From: CAYUVA01 sp964448115 [NCBI: uncultured bacterium] | GTDB taxonomy: Bacteria; CAYUVA01 | NCBI GenBank assembly: GCA_964448115.1 | Contig: CAYUVA010000004.1 | Location: 1-64,000, forward strand | Length of the DNA stretch: 64,000 nt | Direction: 5' to 3' | In this document: positions 50,627 through 60,000 of the stretch, in pieces | Layout of the letters: each line of letters starts with the position of its first letter | How positions within the stretch are numbered: position 1 is the first letter of the stretch | Made by a program: the position numbers and the translations under genes | Notes under the pieces: generated by a model | What the model was told of the DNA's origin: nothing | The model's database searches: none | Seen by the model: the letters and a program-made list of their open reading frames with translations, nothing else

Positions 50627-52141
50627 ATGGCGCTCTTCTGGCTGAGGTTATCGGTATTCAATAGGCTATGGTTGCTGCCCCTGCTCGTATATTTATTTTT
50701 TTCTACTGTCTTGCTGTTTCAAGGCAAGATACATGTTGACGAGGGAACCTACTTAGCCTCTGCCGCCCTGTTAGCTGATGGGAAGCTCCCCTACATCGAC
50801 TATCTATACCTCCAGATGCCAGTGTTTCCCTTCATATATGGAGGTTTGTTTTACATTATCGGCAGCGGACTGCTCAAGGCTCGCCTGATCTCCATGCTCT
50901 TCGGATTCGCTTGCCTTTTATTGACCATGATGCTGGCGAGTAAAATCCAAGGCAGGGAGGCAGCTATCCTGGCCGCCACCCTGTTTGCTTTATGTCCCAT
51001 GCAGGCATACTACTTCATGATCGCCCGCATATTCTCCATGGCATCGTTTTTCCTTGTTTTAGGCATATACCTGGTTTATGCGGGCAAGGGAAGATACTGG
51101 TACGATATTGCGGGGGCTAGCGCGGTTACCCTGTCGGTGCTGACCAGGCTCACCTTGGCTCCCATGCTCCTTATGCTATTGGCTTATATTTTACTTAGAG
51201 ATAAAAGGCTAAGTCGAGGCTTCATATACTCATGTCTTGCGAGCCTTGTAATCATCGCCATCTCAACAGTCCCCTTTCTAATCGCTGCCCCACAAGCCTT
51301 CATCTACTGCATCATAGGCTTCCATCTGGAGCTTAAAATGGGTGTGCAGGGGAATCCCTGGCTGGCTAAACTGAGAATAATCGCCGATATGCTCTGGTTT
51401 TACGCACCACTGGTTGTTCTGGGAATGTTGGCAGTTTATGGATGGCTGCGGGGAACGATAAGACGAGGCGACTTGTCCGGTGATACCGCCCGTTTTCTCA
51501 TGGCTATTATGGGTGGGCTTCTGGTCGTTTTATTGGGGCATCTTTCAGCCAAGTACAGCCAAAGCTCTTACCAGACGGTGATCTTCCCGGTGGCTGTTCT
51601 TTTAGTCGCGATTGCGTTGATCAATTATATGCGCATTATGCTTTCAAACACTATAGTTATAGCCTTATTGATCATCAGCGCATTGATCTCGCTGAGCAGC
51701 TTACCCCGTTTTATGTCAGATATGGATCACACAAGCGCAATGGGGCTTCTTGGCAAGCAGAAGAGGATATTATTAAAGCATCTCCCCGTTGGATCTCTGG
51801 TCATTTCCTCGGATACGCCCCTTTTGCCGATCGAGGCGGGGATGAGCATCCATACTAGCTTCGTATCCAACGAGTATTTCCCTGATTATGATACCAGGCG
51901 CTGCCGCCAGCTCCACCTGGTAAACGACGAGATACTGCTCGATTTAGTAAAATCAGGGATCGCTGATGGAATCCTGATACAGGATTACTCATATACCTTA
52001 GCCTTCCCGAACCTCAAGCGGGTGCCCCTAAAAAATCGAGAGCGCATAATACAAGCCATTGCAAGGCGTTATCGCCTGGTCGAGACCATGCCCAACCTGT
52101 ACAATAAGGGCATAAAAACCTATCTATATATCAAGAGATGA
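50627..52141 (+). CDS. PMT/GT39-like membrane glycosyltransferase
   Basis: A 504-aa polytopic protein from the ATG at 50627 (MALFWLRLSV); the frame is open to 50582 but the added residues are not conserved-looking. About 10-11 hydrophobic segments. The first periplasmic loop has KIHVDEGTYLASAALLADGKLPYIDY, where the Asp-Glu pair matches the catalytic acidic site of PMT/ArnT-type GT-C enzymes. A soluble C-terminal part (about 390-504) follows. It is the first of three overlapping genes (ATGA junctions). Probable role: transfer of a lipid-linked sugar to protein or lipid at the periplasmic face. Confidence 0.8.
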   Translation: MALFWLRLSVFNRLWLLPLLVYLFFSTVLLFQGKIHVDEGTYLASAALLADGKLPYIDYLYLQMPVFPFIYGGLFYIIGSGLLKARLISMLFGFACLLLTMMLASKIQGREAAILAATLFALCPMQAYYFMIARIFSMASFFLVLGIYLVYAGKGRYWYDIAGASAVTLSVLTRLTLAPMLLMLLAYILLRDKRLSRGFIYSCLASLVIIAISTVPFLIAAPQAFIYCIIGFHLELKMGVQGNPWLAKLRIIADMLWFYAPLVVLGMLAVYGWLRGTIRRGDLSGDTARFLMAIMGGLLVVLLGHLSAKYSQSSYQTVIFPVAVLLVAIALINYMRIMLSNTIVIALLIISALISLSSLPRFMSDMDHTSAMGLLGKQKRILLKHLPVGSLVISSDTPLLPIEAGMSIHTSFVSNEYFPDYDTRRCRQLHLVNDEILLDLVKSGIADGILIQDYSYTLAFPNLKRVPLKNRERIIQAIARRYRLVETMPNLYNKGIKTYLYIKR

Positions 52142-54642
52142 GGGCACTGATCGCAATACTTCCCGCTATCATGATACTTTTCTTCGCGTCTGTTTGCGGG
52201 ATCTATGTTTACTATGGTGCTATCAATGTTGACGAGGGTTTCTATGTGCTCTCTGCCTGGCTGACTCGAATGGGCAAGGTTCCCTCGGTCGATTTCTTTT
52301 ACAATCAGCCCCCGATATATCCATACATATACGGCTTTTTGCAGGGCATCGCCGGCTTCGGACTGCTATCGGGGAGGATCGTATCAGTTATCTTTGCTTT
52401 AGGAAGCATCCTGCTTATCTATCGGAAAATATCCAGGTGCGGCGATATTGAATCAAGGCTGATCTATTGTGCCCTTATCTGCCTATCCCCGCTTGCTGCC
52501 TACTATCTGAGCATCGCCAAGCTGTATGCTCTAGGAGCCGTATTGTTAAGCCTGGGAACATATTTCCTTTGCGAGGTTAGCAAATCGAGGCTGGCGCCTT
52601 ATTTGGCGATCGCATTTATCTCCTTGGCTTGCGGGGTGCGCCTGACCTGTTTCCCAGTGCTCATCGCAGCCTGGATGCTGGTGTGGATCTTCGGATCACC
52701 GCGCACGGCAATCAACAGCTCCATGCTCTCAGCCTCGATTATTAGCCTGCTCTACGCTCCATATCTTATCATCGATGCCCAGCGCTACATCTACCAAGTC
52801 TATACCTACATCATCGAGAAGGATGTTATTCCTTTGAAGCGCTTGCTGCTTCATCGCATAGATGGCGCTGCCAACCTGGCGCAGAATTATTGGCTCATCA
52901 TACTGGTGCCCTTGGTGTGGCTTTTATATGGCTTAACTGCTGGGGACCTGCCAAAGAGGTTAAAAAGGCTGTTGACTACAGATAAGACCGAAGCACAACC
53001 AAGCGAGATGATCCTTTGGATTTGCTGGCTCGCCTTTGTTATTGCCCATTTCGGCGTGAAGAAGCAGAGCATCGATCGCTACCTGGTCATGGCAATGCCC
53101 TTGGCCGCTGGTGCGGTTGCGCTGAGCATCTCCAGGTGGCTGAATAGCCTCGATGATCGAATAGTAAGGCGGGTGGTGGTCGGCGGAGTGCTGATTATAT
53201 CTTTGTTGCTCTGCTTCGGGCAGGTTGGCGAATACCTGGCGGTGCCTCTCGGAACCAGTAAGATCGCATACCTCGAACTGGTTGCCGGAGATATCAAGCA
53301 GCTTGTGCAAAAGCATTTCGAGGCGGGGGATGCCACGGCAAAGACCCCCTCCGGTGGGGAGAAAAGATCAGCAGATGGATTTCTGCTTAGCTTCAACAAC
53401 GCGCTGGCACCGATGACCGGGCTGATGCCATATCCTGGCTACGAGATGAATACCTTGAGCTTCCAGGATAACTGGGATTTAGCCCGGTGTCTCGATTATC
53501 GAATCATCAACCATCGAATGTTGTCCAATGCGCTGAAGAATCACGAAATTGCGGTTATCCTCATCACCGATAAGACCTTCAGCCACAACTTTCCACGCTT
53601 CAGACCAGCGCCTTTTAATATGGTCGCTGAGCTGATGTCCCTGATAAAGGAGAACTATCGCCTGGTGAGAAAATATCCTGGCTTGGGTTACTTCGGGGAG
53701 GAGGCGCTTCTTTATACACCCAAACAAGGGGATCAATCCCAGTGGTTCCCCTCACAGCAGGACGCAACCCGGCGAGGATGGCTCAAAGCGGCACAACGGC
53801 TATACCTTAAGGGCGATTTCGAGGCTGCTTATGCCATATATGATTCGCTGGCAAGGGAGCAGTGGCTCAAGGGCATTCATCGATCATATTATTTTGACTC
53901 GATTCGGAACCTTTTCAAATGCGACCATTCGACAAATATAGCTGTAAAGGCAACTTATGAATTGCCCCTACAATGGCGCACAATGGATGAAACACAGCAG
54001 TTCGTATCGTCGGTCGAGTTAGGCGCTTTTGGCATCGAACACAGCAAATTCAGGGACCAAGCCTTAAGATACCTTGCAAAGGCGCATCAGCTTCAACCAG
54101 AGAACTACTTGCCTCTTTTGTACAAGGGGATCATCCAATGGCTGGAGTCAGGTGCGAAGGAGGCTCTTGATGATGCCCTCGACCTGAAGGGATTGCTCGC
54201 CAGCAGCGACCTGCCTTACTACCATTTCATGCTTGGAGAGGCTTACTTGTGTGCACCGAAGATAGCCAGGAACGCTCGACAAGCTGGCGATCTGGATCAA
54301 GCCTGGACAAAGCAGGAGATGCTCCAGGCTGCTCTGCATCACTACCAGGCTGCCCTAAACAGCGATCCCACATTTGCCATAGCTTACTTGCGCTTGGGGG
54401 ATTTATACCTGCTAGATGGCGATGTGGCAAAAGCCGAAGCATATTACTCGATCGCCGATGATCTCGATAAAAGCCTGGGCGAGCTGGTGCAGCGCCGCAA
54501 AAGGCTTTTGGCTGGTGAGGCGATGATTGGCGCAGGGGCGAGATTACCCCCTAAGGCAACCTCAATGATCCGGATCATAGCGCCTAGGGTCGATATCCTT
54601 GAGCCGCTGGTTGAAAAGATACTGGCTGAGTCGCTGCCATGA
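52138..54642 (+). CDS. PMT/GT39-like membrane glycosyltransferase fused to a TPR domain
   Basis: An 834-aa paralogue of the previous gene. The first loop is INVDEGFYVLSAWLTRMGKVPSVDF, about 10-11 TM segments follow to about residue 375, then a soluble domain and, from about 535 to 770, TPR-like repeats (WLKAAQRLYLKGDFEAAYAIYDSL; LHHYQAALNSDPTFAIAYLRLGDLYLL). O-GlcNAc-type TPRs recognise protein acceptors in other systems, so the TPR may select protein substrates (inference). It overlaps both neighbours by 4 bp, indicating strict co-translation. Confidence 0.8.
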   Translation: MRALIAILPAIMILFFASVCGIYVYYGAINVDEGFYVLSAWLTRMGKVPSVDFFYNQPPIYPYIYGFLQGIAGFGLLSGRIVSVIFALGSILLIYRKISRCGDIESRLIYCALICLSPLAAYYLSIAKLYALGAVLLSLGTYFLCEVSKSRLAPYLAIAFISLACGVRLTCFPVLIAAWMLVWIFGSPRTAINSSMLSASIISLLYAPYLIIDAQRYIYQVYTYIIEKDVIPLKRLLLHRIDGAANLAQNYWLIILVPLVWLLYGLTAGDLPKRLKRLLTTDKTEAQPSEMILWICWLAFVIAHFGVKKQSIDRYLVMAMPLAAGAVALSISRWLNSLDDRIVRRVVVGGVLIISLLLCFGQVGEYLAVPLGTSKIAYLELVAGDIKQLVQKHFEAGDATAKTPSGGEKRSADGFLLSFNNALAPMTGLMPYPGYEMNTLSFQDNWDLARCLDYRIINHRMLSNALKNHEIAVILITDKTFSHNFPRFRPAPFNMVAELMSLIKENYRLVRKYPGLGYFGEEALLYTPKQGDQSQWFPSQQDATRRGWLKAAQRLYLKGDFEAAYAIYDSLAREQWLKGIHRSYYFDSIRNLFKCDHSTNIAVKATYELPLQWRTMDETQQFVSSVELGAFGIEHSKFRDQALRYLAKAHQLQPENYLPLLYKGIIQWLESGAKEALDDALDLKGLLASSDLPYYHFMLGEAYLCAPKIARNARQAGDLDQAWTKQEMLQAALHHYQAALNSDPTFAIAYLRLGDLYLLDGDVAKAEAYYSIADDLDKSLGELVQRRKRLLAGEAMIGAGARLPPKATSMIRIIAPRVDILEPLVEKILAESLP

Positions 54643-55952
54643 GCCTGCATAATAAAAAGAGAATAATCGCTGCCTTTAGCCTCCTGTTTTTCACCAAGGC
54701 AGTCATATATTCTCTTGTGCTTCCCCCCTGGCAGGGCGAGGATGAACCGCAGCACCTCGCATATCTGTTGATGGATAAATACGAAGACAAGCAAGGTCTG
54801 CCCAAGAAGATGCTTGTATCCAGCATAGAAAACCGCATCATCGACTCCATGCGAGAGCACCGGTTCTTCGAGCTGCACGACCTGGTCGCGCCTAGAGGGG
54901 ATAGCGGCTTCGCCTCATTCTACAAGGAGGCGAGGGTGTCAAGCCAGCCTCGACTCTATTATCAACTCGCAAAGCCGATCATTAGGGCAGCAGGAAATGA
55001 TCCTCTCATTCAGCTCTATGCCGGGAGGCTGCTTTCATCGCTATTCGGGGCGGTGACCGTCGCTTGCATTCTGCTTGCTGTAGCTATCGCCTTTGGTGAG
55101 ACCCAATGCGTGCTGGCGGCAGGCATTCTACTAAGCCTCCTCCCTTACTTCTCGTACCTTGCTGGTCGATTCAACAACGATATCCTGGCAGGGCTTATGG
55201 GAGCAGCAGCGCTGGCGGTCATCATCGCGTTGTATCGTTACCAGCCTAGGTTGGGTCATATTATTCTACTTTTCTTGATCTGCCTGGCAGGCATCCAAAG
55301 CAAGCGAAGCTTCGTTGCGATTGCCTTGTTCGTAGCGCTTGCGATATGGGCTTTACCAGCCAGCAACCTTACCGGTCGCCTGGGACGAACTAGCTTGTTA
55401 TTCATGGTTGCTGTTTCACTTAGTTTGATCATTGTATTGTTAGCCCAGGTGATGTCTGCGGATGTCGATGTAATCGAGCAGATCAAGGTTCATTTCCAAT
55501 ATATTAATTATATCAGCCTTCACTCGGCAGTCGAGTTTTCAAAGCAGATGACCAAAAGCTTCATCGGTACAAGCCACTGGGGGCACGGGCAGATGCCGGC
55601 TTGGATTTATGCCTCGATCGGGATCACGCTATTGCTGCTTTTCATTATAGGGATGGTCGAGCTTGGATTACGCTTTGATGCTGGCTTGGGGCTGGGGATG
55701 CTCGTCCTGCTTCTTATTTCAGGTTTTTGCGTTTTTATTTATTATCTTCAGGGTGGATATGAGTGGAATCGAGCCTCGGCGCGCTACATGCTGCCAGCAA
55801 TGGGTGCCTTTATCCTCATAGCTACTGCGGGGATGCGAAGCCTTGATGGGAAAAAATGGAGTAGATGGGCGAGCTATTTATTGCTTCTGGTGCTGTTGGT
55901 TAACGAGGTTTATTACTTCACGGCATATATCTTAGGCATGTACCTGCCTTAG
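54639..55952 (+). CDS. Shorter PMT/GT39-like membrane glycosyltransferase
   Basis: A 437-aa polytopic membrane protein, third in the overlapping series. The first loop has PPWQGEDEPQHLAYLLMDKYEDK, again with an acidic pair in the catalytic position; about 9-10 TM segments follow and RASARYMLPAMGAF is near the end. It resembles GT-C proteins annotated as DUF2142 or glycosyltransferase family 39. It has no C-terminal soluble domain. Confidence 0.72.
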   Translation: MSLHNKKRIIAAFSLLFFTKAVIYSLVLPPWQGEDEPQHLAYLLMDKYEDKQGLPKKMLVSSIENRIIDSMREHRFFELHDLVAPRGDSGFASFYKEARVSSQPRLYYQLAKPIIRAAGNDPLIQLYAGRLLSSLFGAVTVACILLAVAIAFGETQCVLAAGILLSLLPYFSYLAGRFNNDILAGLMGAAALAVIIALYRYQPRLGHIILLFLICLAGIQSKRSFVAIALFVALAIWALPASNLTGRLGRTSLLFMVAVSLSLIIVLLAQVMSADVDVIEQIKVHFQYINYISLHSAVEFSKQMTKSFIGTSHWGHGQMPAWIYASIGITLLLLFIIGMVELGLRFDAGLGLGMLVLLLISGFCVFIYYLQGGYEWNRASARYMLPAMGAFILIATAGMRSLDGKKWSRWASYLLLLVLLVNEVYYFTAYILGMYLP

Positions 55953-56062
55953 ATACTTGATAAGCCTGGATTTTCGAATAATTGCCTAGCAGATTCACCG
56001 CAACCTGGTTGTAAAACTCAGCACTTCAATCCAGAGATGCTCATAGAACAATCGCTCCTTGA

Positions 56063-56506
56063 TTAGTGTGAATGTTTGCCATCCTCCTTGCCTCGCACCC
56101 TAAAGGCTAGGTCCTTTAAGGTAACCTCTGCCAAGCGCTGGTGAACCATGTTCCCGACTTCCCTTATGAGATCCCCCAACATGCATTCCTGGTTATCGCA
56201 GATAGGGGATCCCAGAAGGCAGTCGGTGATGATTAAGGGACCGTCAATCTTCTCTACAAGCTCCAACAAGGAGAGCTTTGACGGATCCCTCTGGAGCGAG
56301 AATCCGCCCTTCGCTCCCCTGCTGGAGCTTATGATCTCGGTCTTAACCAGCTTTTGCAACACCTTGGAGAGGTGCGACTCGGAGACTCCTATATCTTCTG
56401 CTATCTGTCCGGCAGACAGCGATATTCCGATCCCTTTAGATGCCAAATATGCAAGCGCATGTATGCCCAGGTTCGATGCCTCTGATATACCAAGAATGTT
56501 CTTCAT
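56063..56506 (-). CDS. Rrf2-family transcriptional regulator, likely Fe-S
   Basis: A 147-aa winged-helix regulator from the ATG at 56506, with AAGGAG 6 nt upstream; the frame is open to 56590 but the added 28 residues do not match the family. SNLGIHALAYLAS, LSAGQIAEDIGVSESHLSKVLQKLVKTEIISSSRGAKGGF is the HTH and wing. The linker has CLLGSPICDNQEC, three Cys arranged as in IscR/NsrR-type 2Fe-2S or 4Fe-4S sensors (spacing C-x6-C-x4-C). The adjacent genes do not reveal the target regulon. Confidence 0.93.
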   Translation of the reverse strand: MKNILGISEASNLGIHALAYLASKGIGISLSAGQIAEDIGVSESHLSKVLQKLVKTEIISSSRGAKGGFSLQRDPSKLSLLELVEKIDGPLIITDCLLGSPICDNQECMLGDLIREVGNMVHQRLAEVTLKDLAFRVRGKEDGKHSH

Positions 56507-56612
56507 CTGTCGCTCCTTCTGCCCAGTTTCATGTTCATGATCCAGTGTCCATATCGGTATTCGGTATCCTAATACCTGTTTCAAAAACAAATGTCAACCC
56601 CAAACGGTATCA

Positions 56613-56644
56613 CTTCCTCTTTGTGTCTTAGTGCCCTTGTGGTT
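56613..56644 (-). repeat. Short dispersed repeat (AAGACACAAAGAGG type)
   Basis: The reverse complement begins AACCACAAGGGCACTAAGAC and continues ACAAAGAGG. It shares 13 nt (AAGACACAAAGAG) with the element at 31483-31510. Located in the 0.15-kb gap between the Rrf2 gene and the alkaline-phosphatase-superfamily gene. Confidence 0.5.
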
Positions 56645-56653
56645 GAATACCCC

Positions 56654-57559
56654 TCAAGCCTCGTGCCTCAATCTTTCTTTCCCGATGAACTCTATTATGC
56701 CGGGGGTGATATCGGTGATAGCTGAAATCTTGTGCTCAAGAAGACTACGAATCGGTCCCCAGAGGAATGTCGGCACTTTGTTGGTTGTATGTTCCCTGGT
56801 TGTGAGATCTTCAAGGTTACCGTGATCGGATGACAACACGACCGAATGCCTTGAGAGATCCGTATTCTCAAGTACGGCGACCACGAACTCATCCAGCTTC
56901 CTTACCTCCTGGCAGGACATCTCCTTATTGCGATGGTGCGCTACCATATCGCTGATAAAGTACTCGTAGAGCACCAGATCATAATCCAAAGACATCCTGG
57001 CGAGCCTTTTCCCTGCCTCTGTGGGTGTAAATTCGGGCACATCATAGCCGAGTCGTTGTAAAAATTTATTAGTGAAGTCTTGATATATTCCTCGCCCTTG
57101 CAGCAGGTCTTTGATACGCATGAAATCGAGTCCAGCAGCCCTGACTAATGTGGTGCTTACCGAGTCGGGACGCAACCTCTTCTCGCTGAAAAACAGGTCT
57201 TGATATACATTGGCAAAGGCGACCTTGAAGCCACCCTGGTTTAGATCCTTGAGAATATTGCGCTCATATATAATCTTTTTAAGCCCCTCTGGCGGGAAGG
57301 CGTTTATATGCTTCCCCATTTTTTCTTGGGCATTGATGCCGGTAAAAAGGCTGGTCTGTCCAGTTGCGCTTTGCGGGATGCCAGGCACGCCAAGCACCGC
57401 ATCGGTTGGGATGGCTATTCCGTCAAAGGGGCGCTCCACTGGCTGCCCAGCACGCAAGCCCTTGAAGATGCGGTTCGGCTCTAGCTCCAGCGGATTGGAG
57501 TCTTTATTGCTCGCATCCCCGATGCCCAAGCCGTCTATGAATATGAAAAGCACGCTCAT
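56654..57559 (-). CDS. Alkaline-phosphatase-superfamily metalloenzyme
   Basis: A 301-aa protein with the superfamily metal-binding pattern: FIFIDGLGIGD at the N-terminus, the nucleophile segment PQSATGQTSLFTG, YFISDMVAHHR and LSSDHGNLED near the C-terminus. This fits the phosphopentomutase/phosphoglycerate-mutase (metalloenzyme) branch but is shorter than those enzymes and lacks their inserted cap domain in recognisable form. A phosphohydrolase or phosphomutase role is likely; the substrate is unknown. The ATG at 57559 is divergent from the MBL gene across 0.11 kb. Confidence 0.82.
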   Translation of the reverse strand: MSVLFIFIDGLGIGDASNKDSNPLELEPNRIFKGLRAGQPVERPFDGIAIPTDAVLGVPGIPQSATGQTSLFTGINAQEKMGKHINAFPPEGLKKIIYERNILKDLNQGGFKVAFANVYQDLFFSEKRLRPDSVSTTLVRAAGLDFMRIKDLLQGRGIYQDFTNKFLQRLGYDVPEFTPTEAGKRLARMSLDYDLVLYEYFISDMVAHHRNKEMSCQEVRKLDEFVVAVLENTDLSRHSVVLSSDHGNLEDLTTREHTTNKVPTFLWGPIRSLLEHKISAITDITPGIIEFIGKERLRHEA

Positions 57560-57671
57560 CGCAAGCTATTTTTAACATAGAGAGCGGTTTTAGCAAATAC
57601 TCCCTTTAGATTGCGCATTGCACGGATTTTGATATCCTATCTCAAAAGGCTAACTGAAAGGAGCAAAAAAT

Positions 57672-58568
57672 ATGTGGATCCAAGAGCCGACCAAGGTTCA
57701 CCAGGGGCTGTATTTTCTCGGCAGAGAGGAGCTTCCCATCTATCTGGTCAAGGGCGAGCGAGAGGCTTTCTTGATCGAAGGAGGGCTGAAGCCGATTACA
57801 CCATTGGTCTTGAATCAAATCAGCGAATACGACATAGATCCATCAAGCATCAGCGGGCTTGTAATACTCCACAGCCATTATGATCACACCGGCGCGGTGC
57901 CCTCGCTGAAGCGCAACCTTCCCAACCTGATCATTCATGGCTCCGAGCGCTGCCGGGCGAATCTATCCAATCCAAAGGTGCTGCGCTTTATCGACAAGGT
58001 CAATGACTCGATCATCGAATACCTGGGGCTTAGAGGGACTCTTGGCGACTGCGAGCAGGCAATAGACTCGCTGACGGTCGAGATTACACATAAGCAAGGG
58101 GACAGCGTTGAGCTAGGGGGCGTTTCGCTGCATTTTTACGAGGCGCCGGGGCACAGCGACTGCGGAATGGCGGTCTATATACCGCAATGGGAGACCCTTT
58201 TTATCTCCGACTTCGGCGGATTCCTGAATGATATTGATGATATCTTTGCTGTCCCCTTTCAGGACATCAATCTGTACATTGAGACCATCAAGAAACTGAG
58301 CGAGCTTGATGTGAAGGTGATCTGCCTGGGGCATTTCGGCATACTGACCGAGCGTGATGCTGCCGACTTTTTTAAGCGAGCGCTCGATGCCACGCATGGT
58401 TTACATGGCAAAGTCATCGAGAACCTATCAAGCCTCGAAGAGGTCCCCCAGTTCACCGAGCAGTGGATGCTACAGAACTACCGAGGACGGATTACCCTGA
58501 TACCAAAGGATGTGTTCCGCAAGACCTTCGAGCACATGGTCAGGATGATCCTCAATACAGCCAATTAG
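57672..58568 (+). CDS. MBL-fold metallohydrolase
   Basis: A 298-aa metallo-beta-lactamase-fold protein with HSHYDHTG (zinc motif HxHxDH, about 67-72), EAPGHSDCGMAVY (His), LFISDFGGF (Asp) and CLGHFG (last His). IYLVKGEREAFLIEGG at the N-terminus is typical of the general hydrolase group. AAGGAG precedes the ATG by 8 nt. The residue after the second conserved Asp is Phe-rich, as in some glyoxalase II or flavodiiron-like proteins, but no further domain is present, so the substrate is unknown. Confidence 0.9.
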   Translation: MWIQEPTKVHQGLYFLGREELPIYLVKGEREAFLIEGGLKPITPLVLNQISEYDIDPSSISGLVILHSHYDHTGAVPSLKRNLPNLIIHGSERCRANLSNPKVLRFIDKVNDSIIEYLGLRGTLGDCEQAIDSLTVEITHKQGDSVELGGVSLHFYEAPGHSDCGMAVYIPQWETLFISDFGGFLNDIDDIFAVPFQDINLYIETIKKLSELDVKVICLGHFGILTERDAADFFKRALDATHGLHGKVIENLSSLEEVPQFTEQWMLQNYRGRITLIPKDVFRKTFEHMVRMILNTAN

Positions 58569-58571
58569 TCA

Positions 58572-59861
58572 TTGAACAAAGCGGCAAAAAGTGCTGTACC
58601 TGTGCTGGGCATCTTTATCATAGCACTTTGTCTGCGACTATGTTTCGGGCTTTTCCATGCGCCAAGACCACTGGCTGACATCGATGGTTACCTGCGCTTA
58701 GCAAAGAGCTTATCTAAACAGGTGGGGCTATCTTTCCATAAAGGAGCGCCGACCTCGCAGAGACCACCGCTTTACCCGCTGTTTCTAGCCACCCTGATCC
58801 TGAATTCGAGGGATATCGACCGGGCGGTGATCATCTGGCAGTCGATGCTAGGCGCTGCCAGCGCGGTGATCATATTTATGGCGGTAAGGCTGATTTTACC
58901 CTTTATTTATAGCATCATTGCCGGGCTTATCGCTGCGGTTTACCCGTTTTTCATCTACTATTCGAGCCGCATATTGACCGAGACCTTGACTATTTTTCTT
59001 TTATCGCTGCTGGCTTTGGTTTACCTGATTATGTTAAAGGAGGCTATGGAGAAACAAAGGCTGGACATTCTTTACCTTGTGCTTACCGGCTGGATCTGCG
59101 CCCTGCTTGCCCTGACCCGATCTAACCTTTTTATGTTGGTTTTGCTGGTGCCGTTGGATCTTTTTCTCAAGCGAAGATACCTCAAGGGGCGAGTCGCGGT
59201 CTCCATTGCGATCTTCCTGATTAGCTTCTCGATGCTGTACAGCCCGTGGGTCTGGTACAACTACAGGGTTCATCATAGGCTGATATTGACCAATACAAAC
59301 GGCGGATACACTTTCCTGGAGGGAAATAATCCTGAGTTTTACCAGAACATGGTCGCCCGCTTCCCTAAAGCTCCTCGCTGGGAAAAGGATGACTGGGAGG
59401 ATTGGAGGGCACGGATCTTCAACCAGACCGCCCTTTTGGATGAGGCTTCACGCAGCGATTACTTCTATGCGATGGCATTCGACTACATAAAGGAGCATCC
59501 CTTCTGCTTTGTCCACTCCACTTTCGTCAAGGCAATTTGGTTCATCAGCCCATTTATAAAAAGCAATGATACCAAGCTAAGCATCATCGGATTTATTGCA
59601 TACTCCCCGCTTCTCGTGCTAATGGTCATAGGATTACTCTCCTGGCTGCGCGGCATAAGCAAGCGTGGAGGCTCGGCTTCAGCATCGATTTATGATCATT
59701 ATAGCTTGTTCATGGTGATTTTTATCGCGAACTGGGGATTATGCGCCCTGTACTGGTCGCAGATGCGCTATCGTACCAGCCTGATGCCACTGGGGATGAT
59801 GATCGCCATGGCGGGATTGAGGGTCTGTATGAAGCGAATCAGCGCTACTCGAGATAGATAG
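58572..59861 (+). CDS. PMT/GT39-like membrane glycosyltransferase
   Basis: A 429-aa membrane protein starting at TTG 58572, 3 nt after the MBL stop. About 9-10 hydrophobic segments. The first loop ADIDGYLRLAKSLSK...RPPLYPLFLATL has the Asp and the R-PPLYP motif common to PMT/ArnT-like GT-C enzymes. The C-terminal part has VWYNYRVHHRLILTNTNGGY and FLEGNNPEFYQ. It is the fourth such protein in the window. Its 3' end overlaps a minus-strand open frame by 17 bp. Confidence 0.78.
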   Translation: MNKAAKSAVPVLGIFIIALCLRLCFGLFHAPRPLADIDGYLRLAKSLSKQVGLSFHKGAPTSQRPPLYPLFLATLILNSRDIDRAVIIWQSMLGAASAVIIFMAVRLILPFIYSIIAGLIAAVYPFFIYYSSRILTETLTIFLLSLLALVYLIMLKEAMEKQRLDILYLVLTGWICALLALTRSNLFMLVLLVPLDLFLKRRYLKGRVAVSIAIFLISFSMLYSPWVWYNYRVHHRLILTNTNGGYTFLEGNNPEFYQNMVARFPKAPRWEKDDWEDWRARIFNQTALLDEASRSDYFYAMAFDYIKEHPFCFVHSTFVKAIWFISPFIKSNDTKLSIIGFIAYSPLLVLMVIGLLSWLRGISKRGGSASASIYDHYSLFMVIFIANWGLCALYWSQMRYRTSLMPLGMMIAMAGLRVCMKRISATRDR

Positions 59862-60000
59862 CCCTTACCTTCTCCACGACATCGTTCCAGCCACCTTCCC
59901 TAACGAAGACCGCTGGCTTGCCTATGGGCGCGTTTACTTCCTCCATGACCAGGTGCTTGAGATTAGAAATAGGGAAGTGGTTTGGATTCAAGCGGTCCAA
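59845..60000 (-). other. 51-codon open frame after the GH31-like gene (possible gene remnant)
   Basis: From a TTG at 60000 to TAG at 59845-59847 the minus strand reads 51 codons including NPNHFPISNLKHLVMEEV and GKPAVFVREGGWNDVVEKV, which has the composition of a real protein tail. It overlaps the end of the GH31-like gene in another frame. I do not recognise the family; it could be a gene fragment left by a deletion. Confidence 0.4.

Noticed and set aside
59845-59962. The 51-codon frame as a simple frameshifted continuation of the GH31 protein
   Set aside because: Its sequence does not resemble the region that follows the N-domain in GH31 proteins, so a single frameshift does not restore the family.
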